Source of the DNA: Stercorarius parasiticus
Taxonomy: Eukaryota; Chordata; Aves; Charadriiformes; Stercorariidae
Assembly: GCA_013396915.1 (NCBI GenBank)
Contig: VWZL01000830.1
Location: forward strand, 330,356-394,355
DNA length: 64,000 nt
Direction: 5' to 3'
Shown: positions 1-27,085 of the stretch, piece after piece
Position numbering within the stretch: position 1 is the first letter of the stretch
How the letters are laid out: every line of letters begins with the position of its first letter
Translations under genes and position numbers: made by a program
The notes under the pieces: model-generated
The model's input: the letters and a program-made list of their open reading frames with translations, nothing else
What the model was told of the DNA's origin: nothing
Databases searched by the model: none

Positions 1-455
1 GAGCAGTAAAGACCGAAGCAAAGAAGGCATTCAGTAACTCTGTCTTCTCCTCTGCATCCTCCGTCACCATGGTTCCTATCTCATTCAGCAGTGGGCTCAC
101 AACTTCTCTGGTCTTCCTTTTGCTTCCAGTATACTTGTAGAAGCCCTTCCTGTTGAACTTGACATCCCTAGCCAAGTTTAATTCCAAGGTGGCCTTGGCT
201 TTCCTTGTTTCATCCCTGCATGTTCTGGCAGCATTCTTGTAATCCTCCCAAGGGGTCAGCCCATTCTTCCATCTACTGTAAACTTCCTTCTTCCACTTGA
301 GCTTTTTCAGAAGCTCCCCGCTCAACCACACAGGTCTCCTGCGTCCCTTGGCCGATTTCTTGCTCTTAGGGATGCACTGATCCTGAGCTTGGAGGAAGTG
401 GTCTTTGAATACCAACCAGCTTTCTTGAGCCCCTTTGCCTTCCAGAGCAAGTTTT
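1..455 (-). mobile_element. CR1 LINE, ORF2 segment before the reverse transcriptase (cut by window edge)
   Basis: Read on the minus strand, one open frame runs from about 455 to the window start. It contains KGAQESWLVFKDHFLQAQ, QCIPKSKKSAKGRRRPVWLS, RKAKATLELNLARDVK and ELLNAFFASVF, typical of the CR1 ORF2 region between endonuclease and reverse transcriptase. No stop codon is seen in about 150 codons, so the copy is young. It is antisense to ARHGAP21 and lies in its intron, and continues left of the window. Confidence 0.88.
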
Positions 456-3099
456 CAGTGTCTTACCCCCTGTAAATGTGTTTGCACTGAAAGGCTTTTC
501 CTGAAAATCACTAGTTGCAGTGTTGACCAGTTGCATGATCATGTTCAAATAGAGGTGACAAGCGGCATCTTCCCCTTCGCCTGAGATGCTCTGTCACCAT
601 GCTGCCTTATTTTCCAATGGCTGGTCTCTTGGGTTGCTTCATAAACAATAGTGCTGAACAAATTGTATTTGTATCCTTTTCTCAAATGAAAAGTAAAACT
701 TTTAAGTAGTCCTGGAGCCTTTGACCTTTTTGTTACCAATATTTAAAGGGACACCTGTAATCCGTAAGACGACAAACTGAGAGAGAGTTATTTTGTGTGG
801 CTTCTCCCCTGGCGTGTTTGTTCTGTATGCTTCACTGCGTTTCAGAGACAGTGGTTTTCATTGATCGGTGAGCTGAACACATCCTTTCGCACGCTGCGCG
901 GGGAGTTTTGGGGTGCAAATACACCCATTAATCAAGGAGACTGAAAAGGGAGACAAACGCTTACATGCACTGAAGAGGAAAGTCAAAATATAAGGGATAG
1001 ATATAGTTGTTTGGATTTTGTGTTTTGTTGGACAGCAGCGTTGGAGTTTGCCAGTGCATTAAATCAGTAGGCGGTAACTCATACGGCGTATGTCATGGTT
1101 TGCTCTATAATCACTTTACATTATGTAAAAGCTTGCCATTAGCTGACCTTCAACCTCTTCAGGGATTGAACAGAGTTATTTCCCTCCTGTACCAATGTCA
1201 TTTGCAATTTCTTTAAAGCTTGCCTATTTCTAAAACCACTTTAATTTAGATTCATCTGGGGATTAGATCCACTGTGAAGTAATAATAATTTGGATAATTA
1301 TTGTTGCCTTCAAGGACTTAAAAACTGTTTTCCCTCATCTGAATTCTTGGATTCAAGTGTTGTGGGAAATCGTGTAGTGGTGCCTAACACTTCTGATTCA
1401 CAGCTTGTGCAGATTTATTTCAAGCACTAGCATTTTTGTCACTTTTGGGAGTAGAGACTGTGACGTTTTAAGATAAGTCTGTAACATGAATAACTTAAAG
1501 CTGAGCAGTTCCAGTTTGCATGCTACAAACTAATTAATTGTTCAGTGAGTGGTTATATTCCTTAGTCAACGTTAGCGTTCTTCTCTCAGGGTTTGCTGCA
1601 GGGAAACTGAGCAAATGAAAAAAGGCGGTAAGACAGCGAGCTGTTGTAGTTTTGAAATGGAAGTGTAACTGAGGTTCTTCCTATCTCCCAGTTGCTGTAA
1701 AGAAGAGATCTGTAAATGCTTCTAATTTACTGCTGTGGATGCAAGTAAAATTAAAAAAAATTTTAAATGTAACATCACAGGTTTGCTGTGAGTTCTTTTG
1801 CTTTCCCGTTTCATTAATGTTTCTAGTTTGTGTCTAGTTTTTTGGAGGTATGATTTTTTTAACATATAACTTCAAAAATTATTGTATTTTCCACTCCAGA
1901 CAATTTAGAGGGCTGTTACTGCTAAACCTTCCTGTACTTTGCTTATTGCCTTGTTTTAAATTTACATTGACAGATTTTGATGGTACAAGTGCTGCCTTAA
2001 CAGAACTGTTAGTGCCTGTTGGAAAAGCACAATGCAGCACACGCAGTTGTGTTCGCACAAAGCAAAGAATAAACCTCTGTCTGTGAGTGTTCATTGATTT
2101 CAATAGGCTTTTCAGTAGCTCTGCATATTACAATTCTTAGCACCTAGAATACATTCATATTCATTACGGCAATACAGTTCAGCCCCTGCTTGTGACTTGA
2201 TTTTTCTTTTTTTCCCATCTTCTCTTCTACCGGAGCATGAAGTAGAATTATTTTTCTAGTCCTAGTAATGTGTTCTAGAAGACGTTACCGCTCTTTTCTC
2301 AGAATGATTGAAAATGCATCTTTCGGCTTCTTCCATCTTGTAAGAAACATGTTAACTACTAGAAATACTTAAAGCTTTTTGGAGTCTCTCGTGATGACCC
2401 TTGTGGCTATTGAGACTGTGAGGTGCTGGGCATGTATGGCATGCAATCGTTTGTATGAACAATTAGTGGAAGAACTAATTGGTATGTAGTAGTGCCATCT
2501 TTTAAAAATATGAATACTTGCTTCTTTCTTCGAATGTATGGAGGATGGGGGGAGGGGGAGGAATCGGTTCCTTGGGTGCTGGAAATCTATTTAAAGTGCT
2601 TTTTCGTTTGCTTGTAACTTGGCTTTGATATTTAAACACTTGTTTAAACCAAATGGTGGTTTTGGTAGTCTGAATGCCGATATTTTATTGTAGGAAATCG
2701 TACTTATCTGAGTTTAGACTTACTGATGTAATAAGTGTGTCTTTCACTTATGCACACAAACAAAAATAATCTACTTGAAAATAACATTACAAGAGTTCAG
2801 CAAGTAATTCCTGTTTCATTCACTCGCAGCAAAATCTATAATGGGGTATGATGTTCTTTGCCCTTATCTCTAACATACAATTAACATTTTTACAAAGTAA
2901 AACAGGCTTCTCTTTCTTAAAAACAAAAAAGTGTGCATTTGACAGTGTGAATTAATAGGATCCTTATGTTTGTTTGAAAGACTTCACGTTTAAGATACTT
3001 AATCTGATACCCCAATAATGAGAAGTTCAGATGGCTAGTTAGTTTGAGCATTTGATTAATGCCTCTAATATGTTAATATATGACATATTACCTTTGTAG
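456..3099. other. ARHGAP21 intron, no recognised gene
   Basis: AT-rich sequence with many stops in all frames. No exon with splice sites and family similarity was found, and no repeat beyond the CR1 at the left edge was recognised. Confidence 0.7.
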
Positions 3100-19289
<16,190 letters not shown>

Positions 19290-19348
19290 AATGGGGAGAT
19301 ATGTCCACTACAGCAATTCATTAACTTACTGTTACACTTCCCAGTAAC

Positions 19349-19391
19349 TGTGTGTGTGTGTGTGTGTGTACATATATATATATATATATAT
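19349..19391 (+). repeat. (TG)n-(TA)n microsatellite in ARHGAP21 3' UTR
   Basis: About ten TG units are followed by a single C and then about ten TA units. The junction creates a TGTACATA word at 19367-19374. The tract is transcribed as part of the 3' UTR and is likely length-polymorphic. Confidence 0.92.
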
Positions 19392-20102
19392 TTTTTCCTG
19401 TACTGTTGTTGTTATGCAGCCTTCATTTGGGCTGGTTTCATCAATATGCTCTGTGGAACGTTTTCACAGTGCATTACCACAGCCAGAAGAACACTAAAGT
19501 ATATATATATTTTAAGAAAAAGTATATTTGATGGCTGCATACAAATGTTGAACAAAGCATCTGATGCAACACGCTATGTAGTATATACATGGTTTTCTGA
19601 CTGAGAGTTGGCCTGGCATTAGTATGCAGAAAAAATTGTTCTTTTGGTTTAGTCACTAACAAGTGCCTCATCATAAATTCATTTGGTTTGTTAGGGTGCC
19701 ATATTGTTAAATTAGAGAAACTTATTACAAACAAATGAATGCATTTTACTGTTAACGAGTTTCATTACATTTTACAAATGTTAACACAGGTGGCTACAGA
19801 GCTTCCATTCCTTAGGCATTCCAGTAAATATTGGAGTTTTATATTTCCAATTTTAATACAGATTTTGAGTTTTATGTGACTTGAATTTTTAATCTTTCTG
19901 TAAAATAAGTAACTTAAATGTACATATTACATGTGTATCTTTTCTTCAGATACCAGATTTGATATAAATGTTGTAACATAGGCGTGTAGATAGTGGATAC
20001 TGGATGGAACTGGTTTCTTTTATTGAGAATATAATTCTGCATGAAGACCTAATGAATCCAAACCTGTATCATGCCTGTGTGCATACCCACTTAAACACTG
20101 GA

Positions 20103-20108
20103 AATAAA
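20103..20108 (+). terminator. ARHGAP21: Poly(A) signal AATAAA of ARHGAP21
   Basis: A canonical hexamer about 810 nt after the stop codon, with GT-rich sequence 10-25 nt downstream. It is the best candidate poly(A) signal I found for this gene. Confidence 0.72.
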
Positions 20109-23100
20109 ATTGTTTTGGTGACTCTTTGCGTGAGGTGAATTCATTCTAGTGAACAGTTTTAAAATGTCACGTTCACAAGTTGCAGTCGGCAGCTGCCCTC
20201 AGGACCACGAGACTTGCAGTCGCTCCTGGCCGAAGGGCGCTTCTCCTCAAAGTCATCTTTGTGGGATGAGGCCACATATGAGAGGGGGTCAGTTGGTTAA
20301 ATATTTTCATCTTGATACATAATCTGATTCTGAGGTATGTAGCAAATTGGCTTATGTTTAATATGCTGTTTTTGCAGGACAGAAAAAAACATGTCCATAA
20401 TCATCGCCAAGTCAGTAAGAGCAAATACCAGTGTCTGCCACTGAAAGTGTTACTGTGGGATGAGTCTTGGACTTTTTATAGTTTTAACTTTGAAGATGAG
20501 TTTGTACACTAAAAACCTTTCCGTGTGTGAACTCTCCACCAGTTATATTTTCTTTTCTATTTTCCTTGCATACCTGCTTGAGAACAAGGCAGCCGTTCAT
20601 CGCTTTGGGTATTCCAGGTCTTGCACTGTCACTGGCTTGGCAGAGCATTAAACCTTTATCGATGATAAATAAGCAATGAACGTTGTGGGCATTGAAAAAT
20701 GTACTTCTACACACGTGTCCTGGTACTGAGAAGAGAAGGAATGACAGCAGCTAGGATGTGTAGGCTGGCACGGTTGCAAGCAAACTTCGTTTCTTTACAG
20801 AGTGACTCTTAACGGTCCCGTGCTTTGATCTACTGTGGTTTTGATACTTGTGAGGAATCACTATAAAAATTGGCTGTCAAGAAAAGCATCGGATACAGCA
20901 AATGAGGGTCTGTGAAAGTTCTCGCCACGGAGAACTTTGTGTGCATCTAATTGTGTGCATCTAGTACCAATTCACATAAAAATGAATCATGTTCTTGCAG
21001 TCTCCTTGCAAACAGCAATGTCTTTTCCCCCCAGAGCGAACAGCTGGTGCTTCAGCAGCGTTTCCGTGCGCAGCGTGAGGAAGAGTGGGTATGTTCTGTG
21101 AAACGCCGAGTAATTGATGATGGGTTTTGTTTCAATCCTAATAGTAATGTGTATTTGAACGTGAGATTTCCGGACACGGTGTTGCCATGCCTCTGTGATG
21201 CTGTTCATCAGCAAATACCCATCGTCTCTTACTGGAGGTGTATTTTGTCCCATCGTTAAGGGCTCCTGGAGCTCTGCGTCTTAGTCTGATTTGACAGCCA
21301 TTTTGATGGACCAAATTAATTTTCATTTTGTTGTGTTTATAGATAACTAATGATTTTAACTCCTGAGTCTAGATATATGGCTGCCAGCTCTTAGGCCTGA
21401 GAACACAGAACTTCTACTGTGTTGACTGGACTAGAGCACAAGATATTTTGAAAAATTAGAAATTTAAAAACCCACAAAACACAGAAAACAAAAAAAAAAT
21501 CCCAACAACACACAAAACAGGACAAATTCAAGGGCTCGGCAGCTTCCATGGTATCTTCTGCTGCTGCACTGGCTGCATGGAAGCTGCAGAGCAGTTGCAG
21601 AAGGAGCTTGGACACAAGTCAGGGATATCCCTGGGGGTGTGAGAAAAGGGTTGCAGCGGTTCAGCGCACCACTGCCTTGCCCTTTCTGTGTCCAGCAGGT
21701 CTTGGAGGAGAACCTGGAGGCGGAGTGGGAGGGAGGGAAGCTCTGGGGAAGCGCTTGCAGGGGAGATGCAGAGTGATGTCGGGTGCATCAGGGCCAGGTG
21801 ATGACTGAGCTCGCCCTGAAGAAGGCAGCGTGTGGCAGCAGATCTGAGGCTGGAAAAACACTGATGCTTTTTATGTTCTTTGAAGACTGCCAAGATTTGG
21901 GGCCACCTTATTCCGGCCAGTGTGGCAGTTGAGATGACAGACGTTTTTAGGAGCCATTGCTATGCCCTGTTCTTAACAGCAGCTACTTTAGACCCTTACC
22001 TGTGGTGCTTTGTTTTGTTCTGTTCTTTTTTTATTGTTTTGTTTTTTCCCCTCCTGCTGTGGAAGAGAAGGGTGACGGTTGAGCAGGGCAGGCGGCTCCA
22101 GGGGGTGGCAGAGCCGTGGAGGTGGGCAGGGACCCCTGGGGACCCCCTCGCCCTGTCCCGGACCGGCCTGCTGCAGCCAGAGCTCAGGGCTGGGGCTCGC
22201 TGGGTTTTGAGTATCTCCGAGGATGGAGCTTCCGAAACCTCCCTGGGCAACCTGTGGCTGATCACACAGTAAAAAGGGTTTAGTTTTTTTAATGTTTAAT
22301 CAGAATTTTTTATATTTCAGTTTGTGCCTGTTTTTTGTGTTTACACTCGTCGGAAGGATTCAAAGTGGCTTGGAAAGTGCTTTTGGTCTGAGGGCTGCTT
22401 GGAGCTGCGGAGCTGCAGGTCGTTAGGAATAGGTCTAAGCTGAGATCTGATGGAGGAAGTAACAAAAGGACAAACTGTGGTGGTAGTAACAGCGTTTGGA
22501 TGTTTAAAATGGATCCAAACAGCAGTTCCCATTTCAGTGGGGATCAGTGGTTGAGTTTGAAATGTTTTTTTCGGGGATCTGGTGGCAGTCATATAGCACC
22601 TTCCAGCTTTTTAAGCCTCTCTGAAGGGCTTGTTACAGTCCCCATGTCACAGCACCGAGAATGTGGAATTAGGCCGTGGCCACAGATGGCTTCTTCACTT
22701 CTTTCACGGTGCGGAAGAGCTGAAGGAAAACCCTTTGCTGAGCTGCATGTCAGCGTCTGCAGCAATCTGGGGAGAACCCCTCTCCACTTCGTCCAGGAAG
22801 GAGTGTGAAGCGTGGCCTCATCTGCTATGAAAAGCTGTGTTCTTGTTTCTAAAGCCAGGTCATTCATTACACCATCCCCATTTAGATAGTAATCAAGCAA
22901 GCAGTTGTGCCAGCCTGCCGAAAGAAGGGTGTAGTTTGATATATGACTGGGGGGGCGAATGACTTAAAACAGAGCTGCCACCATTGAAGGGGTGTGTGTA
23001 CCTGTGTCTCACAGTCGTGAGACTGTAAAAATCGCCTTCAATTGTTATCGAACCCTTGAGTGTTTAAAGCGTGCAGGAAGAGCTGCCTCTTGGTGGGCAT

Positions 23101-23232
23101 CAGATGGATTTTGGCCCTGTACATTTCTAGGGAGAAATGTCCTGCACATCCCTCCTCTCCCCAGCCCTGTGCATCCTCCTCTGCTCTGCCTTCCCCCCAT
23201 CCTGGGCTGTCTGCTGCCGGGGCTGGTGCTGT

Positions 23233-23275
23233 GTTGCTTCGTTTCTGCTGCTGCGTTGCTTCGTTTCTGCTGCAG
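23233..23275. repeat. 22-nt tandem duplication (two copies)
   Basis: GTTGCTTCGTTTCTGCTGCT is repeated with a 22-nt period; the two copies are nearly identical. It is a short local duplication in intergenic DNA. Confidence 0.85.
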
Positions 23276-24627
23276 TCCCCATAGGCCCCCTCAGCTGGCA
23301 CACAGGGATGGCGCTGACTCTGCTGGGAAGGTCCTGCTCGCCTCCTGACTCCTTCCACCTCCAAAGGGAGTGGTGAGCAGCTCCACTAATGATTTTTTGG
23401 GAGCAGTGAGGTCCTATAGAATCCAAACCCACGGGATCACTGCAAGCTAAAGAAACTCGATGGCTGCTCACAGAAGAGACTTGTGCTGCAAACACAACTG
23501 CTGGCAGGTCTGGTAGCCTGGAGATGCGGTGCCCCGCTGGGTTATTTCTGAAGAGCCTCTCTTACCTTTAAGCTGCCCGAGAGCTGGTGAGAGCCGTGTG
23601 TGGAACTGTGTGTGCCAGTGCCCTGGCGGCGGCAGGGAGGCCAGGCTGCTTTGCTGCACATTCCCTTTTTGAAGGCAGCCTCTCGCCTGCTGGGGCTGAG
23701 GCTGCTCTCAGCATGGAGCCCCCTCTTGCAGTGGTGGGCACCCAGTGGGTCTCACCCCTAACTGGCTGCAGTCCCCTTCACCAAAACTGCCTCTTCCTCA
23801 CTGATTTCCAGTGAGAAACTTGGCTTTTTAATCGCTAGCCTGTGCCGTTTCCTTCCATGCTTAAGGGGTTTATTTTACAGACTTGCAGGTTTTTCTAAAT
23901 GCTTAGCGTTCACAAGGGCTCCTGGTGCTGAGCTGCAGCCTGCGCGCAGCCCTCCCCTGCCTGCCTTCGTGGAAGCCCAACAACTTTATTGCTGTAGAGG
24001 TAGGACGGGAGCGAGTGAACGCTGTCTGGCTCCCGATGCTCCCAGCAGCGGGTTGTGAGCCAGCTGCGGCTGTTTTCCTGGCGGGTGCTGCCACCCAGCA
24101 CTGGGGGAGACAAGATGCGGTGGGTGCTGGACGACGTGCACATCACAGTGTAGCCGAGGCCACGAGTGGGTGTTGCGTTCACTCCCTGATGGTGGTTTCC
24201 ACATAAAGCAATAATTACCTATTGGGTACAGCACTGCCGTACTGCGGGCTGCTGCCCAGCAACTGCGCAGGGACCCTGGTTATTTATACAACTAGTCAGC
24301 ATCTAAATTTGAGACTGTGCTGCTGCAGCCCCAAAGAGACCATGGGAAGCCACTGGGGGAGCAGTGCCAGAGCCGCTGCCCAGGGGTGCCGTGGGGCAGA
24401 GCAGGGCCATGGCCAGGGCCAAGGGCTGCCACTGGGGACCCTGCCTGGCTCTAGGACGGCTCGTGGGGACTGCTCTCATGAAGAGAATCAGGTATTTGCA
24501 AAATCCTGTTTTTCAATACGTCTTGGCTCCTGTGGGGGATGTCAGACCAGCTTAAGAATAAAACCTATTATGTCCATCATTTAGCTTAAGCTTGTATTTT
24601 TGATGTGTACCATAGAGGAGAAGTACC

Positions 24628-24643
24628 TGCCCCCTGGCGCTCT
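24628..24643 (+). promoter_or_regulatory. CTCF-like motif candidate between the convergent genes
   Basis: TGCCCCCTGGCGCTCT resembles the CTCF core in its GCCCCCTGG half, with mismatches in the last bases. It sits in the intergenic gap. A motif match by eye is weak evidence of binding. Confidence 0.3.
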
Positions 24644-25459
24644 CTGTATTTGCTCTCTGTTGCGTGGGGACATGCGATAGCCCTACCTGGTTACAAGATA
24701 AGGCATTAAATCAGGCTTGTTCCCTTCAGAGGGCGGGAGTGATGTGCTCAACACTGTACAGGGTAGAAGGCACCCCTGGAAAGCTGCGGGGTGCGGGCTG
24801 TGGGTACGACACAAGTGTGTTGAGAGGTTCTTCCCACCTGAATCAGCTGCTTTTCCATCCTGGCTGGAAGGGAACTGGCTTCTGGACGGTGGTTCAGCGT
24901 GAGCACTCGGAACTGGACCCTGCGCTTTGCCTTGGCTTCAGAGCCACCCGGGCTGGGGACACCCAGTGCGGAGCCTCCTGTGCCCGCGTGTGCCTGGGGC
25001 CGTGGTGGCTAGCGGTGGGGACGGACGGCATGCAGCCGCAGCGCTGCTGGGACTGGACCCTGTGTCCTGCTCCTGCGGCAGGAGTTAATGTTTAGGTTCT
25101 TTAATGACTCCCACTGCGAGGGGTGCAGCAGCTGAGGGCTCAGCCTTGAAATGACACCTTTCAGAAACTTTCATGAGGAGGAATTAAAAAATTACTTAAA
25201 GGTGGAAAAGATGATACCTCGTTCAATCGGTCAAAGGTTGGGTGCTTTGCTTTTCGTGCTAGTTTTCTGACCTGGAGTTCCAGCAATTAGCTTTTGTCCA
25301 GGTAAATTTGAAAACCCCCCATTTTGAAATTACTACTTCAGTATAGCTTTGATCTGGGGAAAATAAAGTCAGTTTTTCTCCTGATGGCTTAATGCCCTCA
25401 GGCGAACAGCGTTAACAGCTAATTGAGACCATTATAAAAGTTATTAGTGACAAAATACA

Positions 25460-26590
25460 AATACATAAGCATGCAGCCCTTTATTTTTGTAAAGATCTTT
25501 GCTTATCATAGTTCTGTATATTACATTATGGTGTTCTACAAATAGATTTATTTACAAAACCATGAGCTATGCAAGCTTCTTGCTTTTTTTTTTTTCCTGT
25601 TTGACTGATATCCATCTCTTTCAACCCTTCCCCATATATATTTTTAAGCATGCATAAAAATTAACTTTGGTGTGGTAAAACTACTCTATGTGCCCAGCCA
25701 CATACAGTATTTATTTATTTATATATATTTATAGGTATGTACAAAAGTTTGCCAGTATACAGAACAGTACAGAAGTGTACATTTTAAAATCCACAATGCA
25801 ATACGTTAATGGGTTACCAGGTCTCAGTAAAATAAAACTGAAGGAAAAAGGTGGATTAAGCTAAGGAAAAAAGTAATCAGCAACTACCTAGATGTGTAAA
25901 ACAATTTTTTTTTTTTTTCCTTGGCTTGGCAAATTCTTAAATATCATCTGAATGGCAGTGCAATAGGTTGAGTTGCCTCGTACACACTAAGACCAGTCTT
26001 GCTCTGTTTCTTGTGTAGAGGTTTACTGTCCAGCATACTACTTTCAAATGTACATTACAATAGTATCAAAATGTTTTGGCAAAAAGATCTTGAAAGGAAC
26101 CATGACATTTGTTGACAAAAATAGAAATCTGTAACAAAGCTAAATAACACCAAAATAAAAGAAAAATATTTTAGTTTCAGTTTTACAGTTGTGTATAATC
26201 ACACTTTAGTATATCTCTGTTCACTTCTAGTCCCCATAATGAAAAATAGCTTTATACAAAACAACTTACTAAATTTTTAACCATACATTTCCCCATGCTC
26301 GGTACACCGCTGTGCGCACGCACTCACGTACACTCACACACCTTCACACTTTTTTGTAAGAGGTGCTGCCTGAAGGAAGAAAACGCTCTCTTATCATTAC
26401 TACAGCAACAGTTTTACAAAAAAGCTTCACTCTAATCTAGTGTAGTAATTCAGTATTTAGCACAGGATTAGTATTAAGCCTCCAGCGATACAGCAAAATG
26501 GTTACATTCCCTGGTTAAAATATTGGCTGCGGATTCTTTGAAAATGAACACAAAGCCTTGGTGACCTCGCAGGCGTGCTGTGCGTAGCCT
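25460..26590 (-). other. KIAA1217: KIAA1217 3' UTR
   Basis: AT-rich sequence follows the stop codon. Minus-strand AATAAA hexamers occur at 25480-25485 and 25547-25552, with further AATAAA/ATAAA words near 25709-25720. The distal end near 25460 is inferred from the last hexamer. A TGTACATA (Pumilio-type) word lies at 25736-25743 on the minus strand. Earlier poly(A) sites are possible. Confidence 0.65.
25480..25485 (-). terminator. KIAA1217: Distal poly(A) signal candidate of KIAA1217
   Basis: TTTATT on the plus strand reads AATAAA on the minus strand. It is the last such hexamer before the sequence loses its UTR-like character. The hexamer at 25547-25552 is an alternative. Confidence 0.5.
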
Positions 26591-27085
26591 TTAGGATGGC
26601 TCCTTGGCCGTGGGTGGGGTGGACTTGCCGGCATTTCCGTTCTGTGCCTTGTAGCTGGTGAAGCTAGGGGTGTGGATTGTCCTGATGCTCTTCATACCTT
26701 GGTTCAGTGAAGTGGGAGAGGTAGAGGAGGGGGGGGAGGTAGAGGAGGAAGGAGGGGGTGGCCGGCCGTTTTGAGTCTGTAGCGAGAAGGAGAGATGGTG
26801 ACCTTTCCCTGGGTAAGTGGGGCTCTGAAACTTGGAGGAGCCGTTAGAGACAGAGGGGATGAGGGAGGTAGAGTAAGTTATGCGACCTGTCTGGGGACCG
26901 AGAAGGTTAGAGGAAGGAATGGAGGATTTAGTGGGTGGATTAAGAGGGTTAGAGCTGTCACCGCTAGAAGCAGGCGCTGAGCTGCTTTTCCCAGAAGTGG
27001 GAGAAAAGGCTGGGATCTTAGAAGCAGGTAGGGTAGGGGAAGTAGCCTTATAGTCCCCACCAGCTTTCTTAGCACTTCCATTAGC
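26591..27085 (-). CDS. KIAA1217: KIAA1217 terminal coding exon
   Basis: The acceptor is CTTTATTTGCAG|GCT. The exon encodes 164 residues and ends in TAA at 26591-26593. It begins [20 protein letters not shown], includes [15 protein letters not shown] and [19 protein letters not shown], and ends [16 protein letters not shown] then TAKEPS. It is Ser/Pro-rich and probably disordered. The Pro/Ser repeat region corresponds to a G-rich tract on the plus strand (26711-26762). Confidence 0.96.
   Translation of the reverse strand, partial: ANGSAKKAGGDYKATSPTLPASKIPAFSPTSGKSSSAPASSGDSSNPLNPPTKSSIPSSNLLGPQTGRITYSTSLIPSVSNGSSKFQSPTYPGKGHHLSFSLQTQNGRPPPPSSSTSPPSSTSPTSLNQGMKSIRTIHTPSFTSYKAQNGNAGKSTPPTAKEPS

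Larger units (their letters stand above)
19290..20128 (+). other. ARHGAP21: ARHGAP21 3' UTR
   Basis: AT-rich non-coding sequence runs from the stop codon to a canonical AATAAA at 20103-20108, followed by a GT-rich stretch typical of a downstream element. The exact cleavage base is inferred. It contains a TG/TA microsatellite and two TGTACATA words (19367-19374 and 19919-19926) that fit the Pumilio-binding consensus. An earlier or later cleavage site cannot be excluded. Confidence 0.78.
20129..25459. other. Intergenic gap between convergent ARHGAP21 and KIAA1217
   Basis: No gene is supported here. About 21.5-25.1 kb is more GC-rich than its surroundings and has many overlapping open frames in opposite directions without family similarity, as expected from low stop-codon density. 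A 22-nt tandem duplication lies at 23233-23275 and a CTCF-like word at 24628-24643. No recognisable transposon was seen. Confidence 0.65.

Noticed and set aside
366..739. Two short minus-strand open frames
   Set aside because: The first is an out-of-frame reading of the CR1 element; the second has no recognised similarity.
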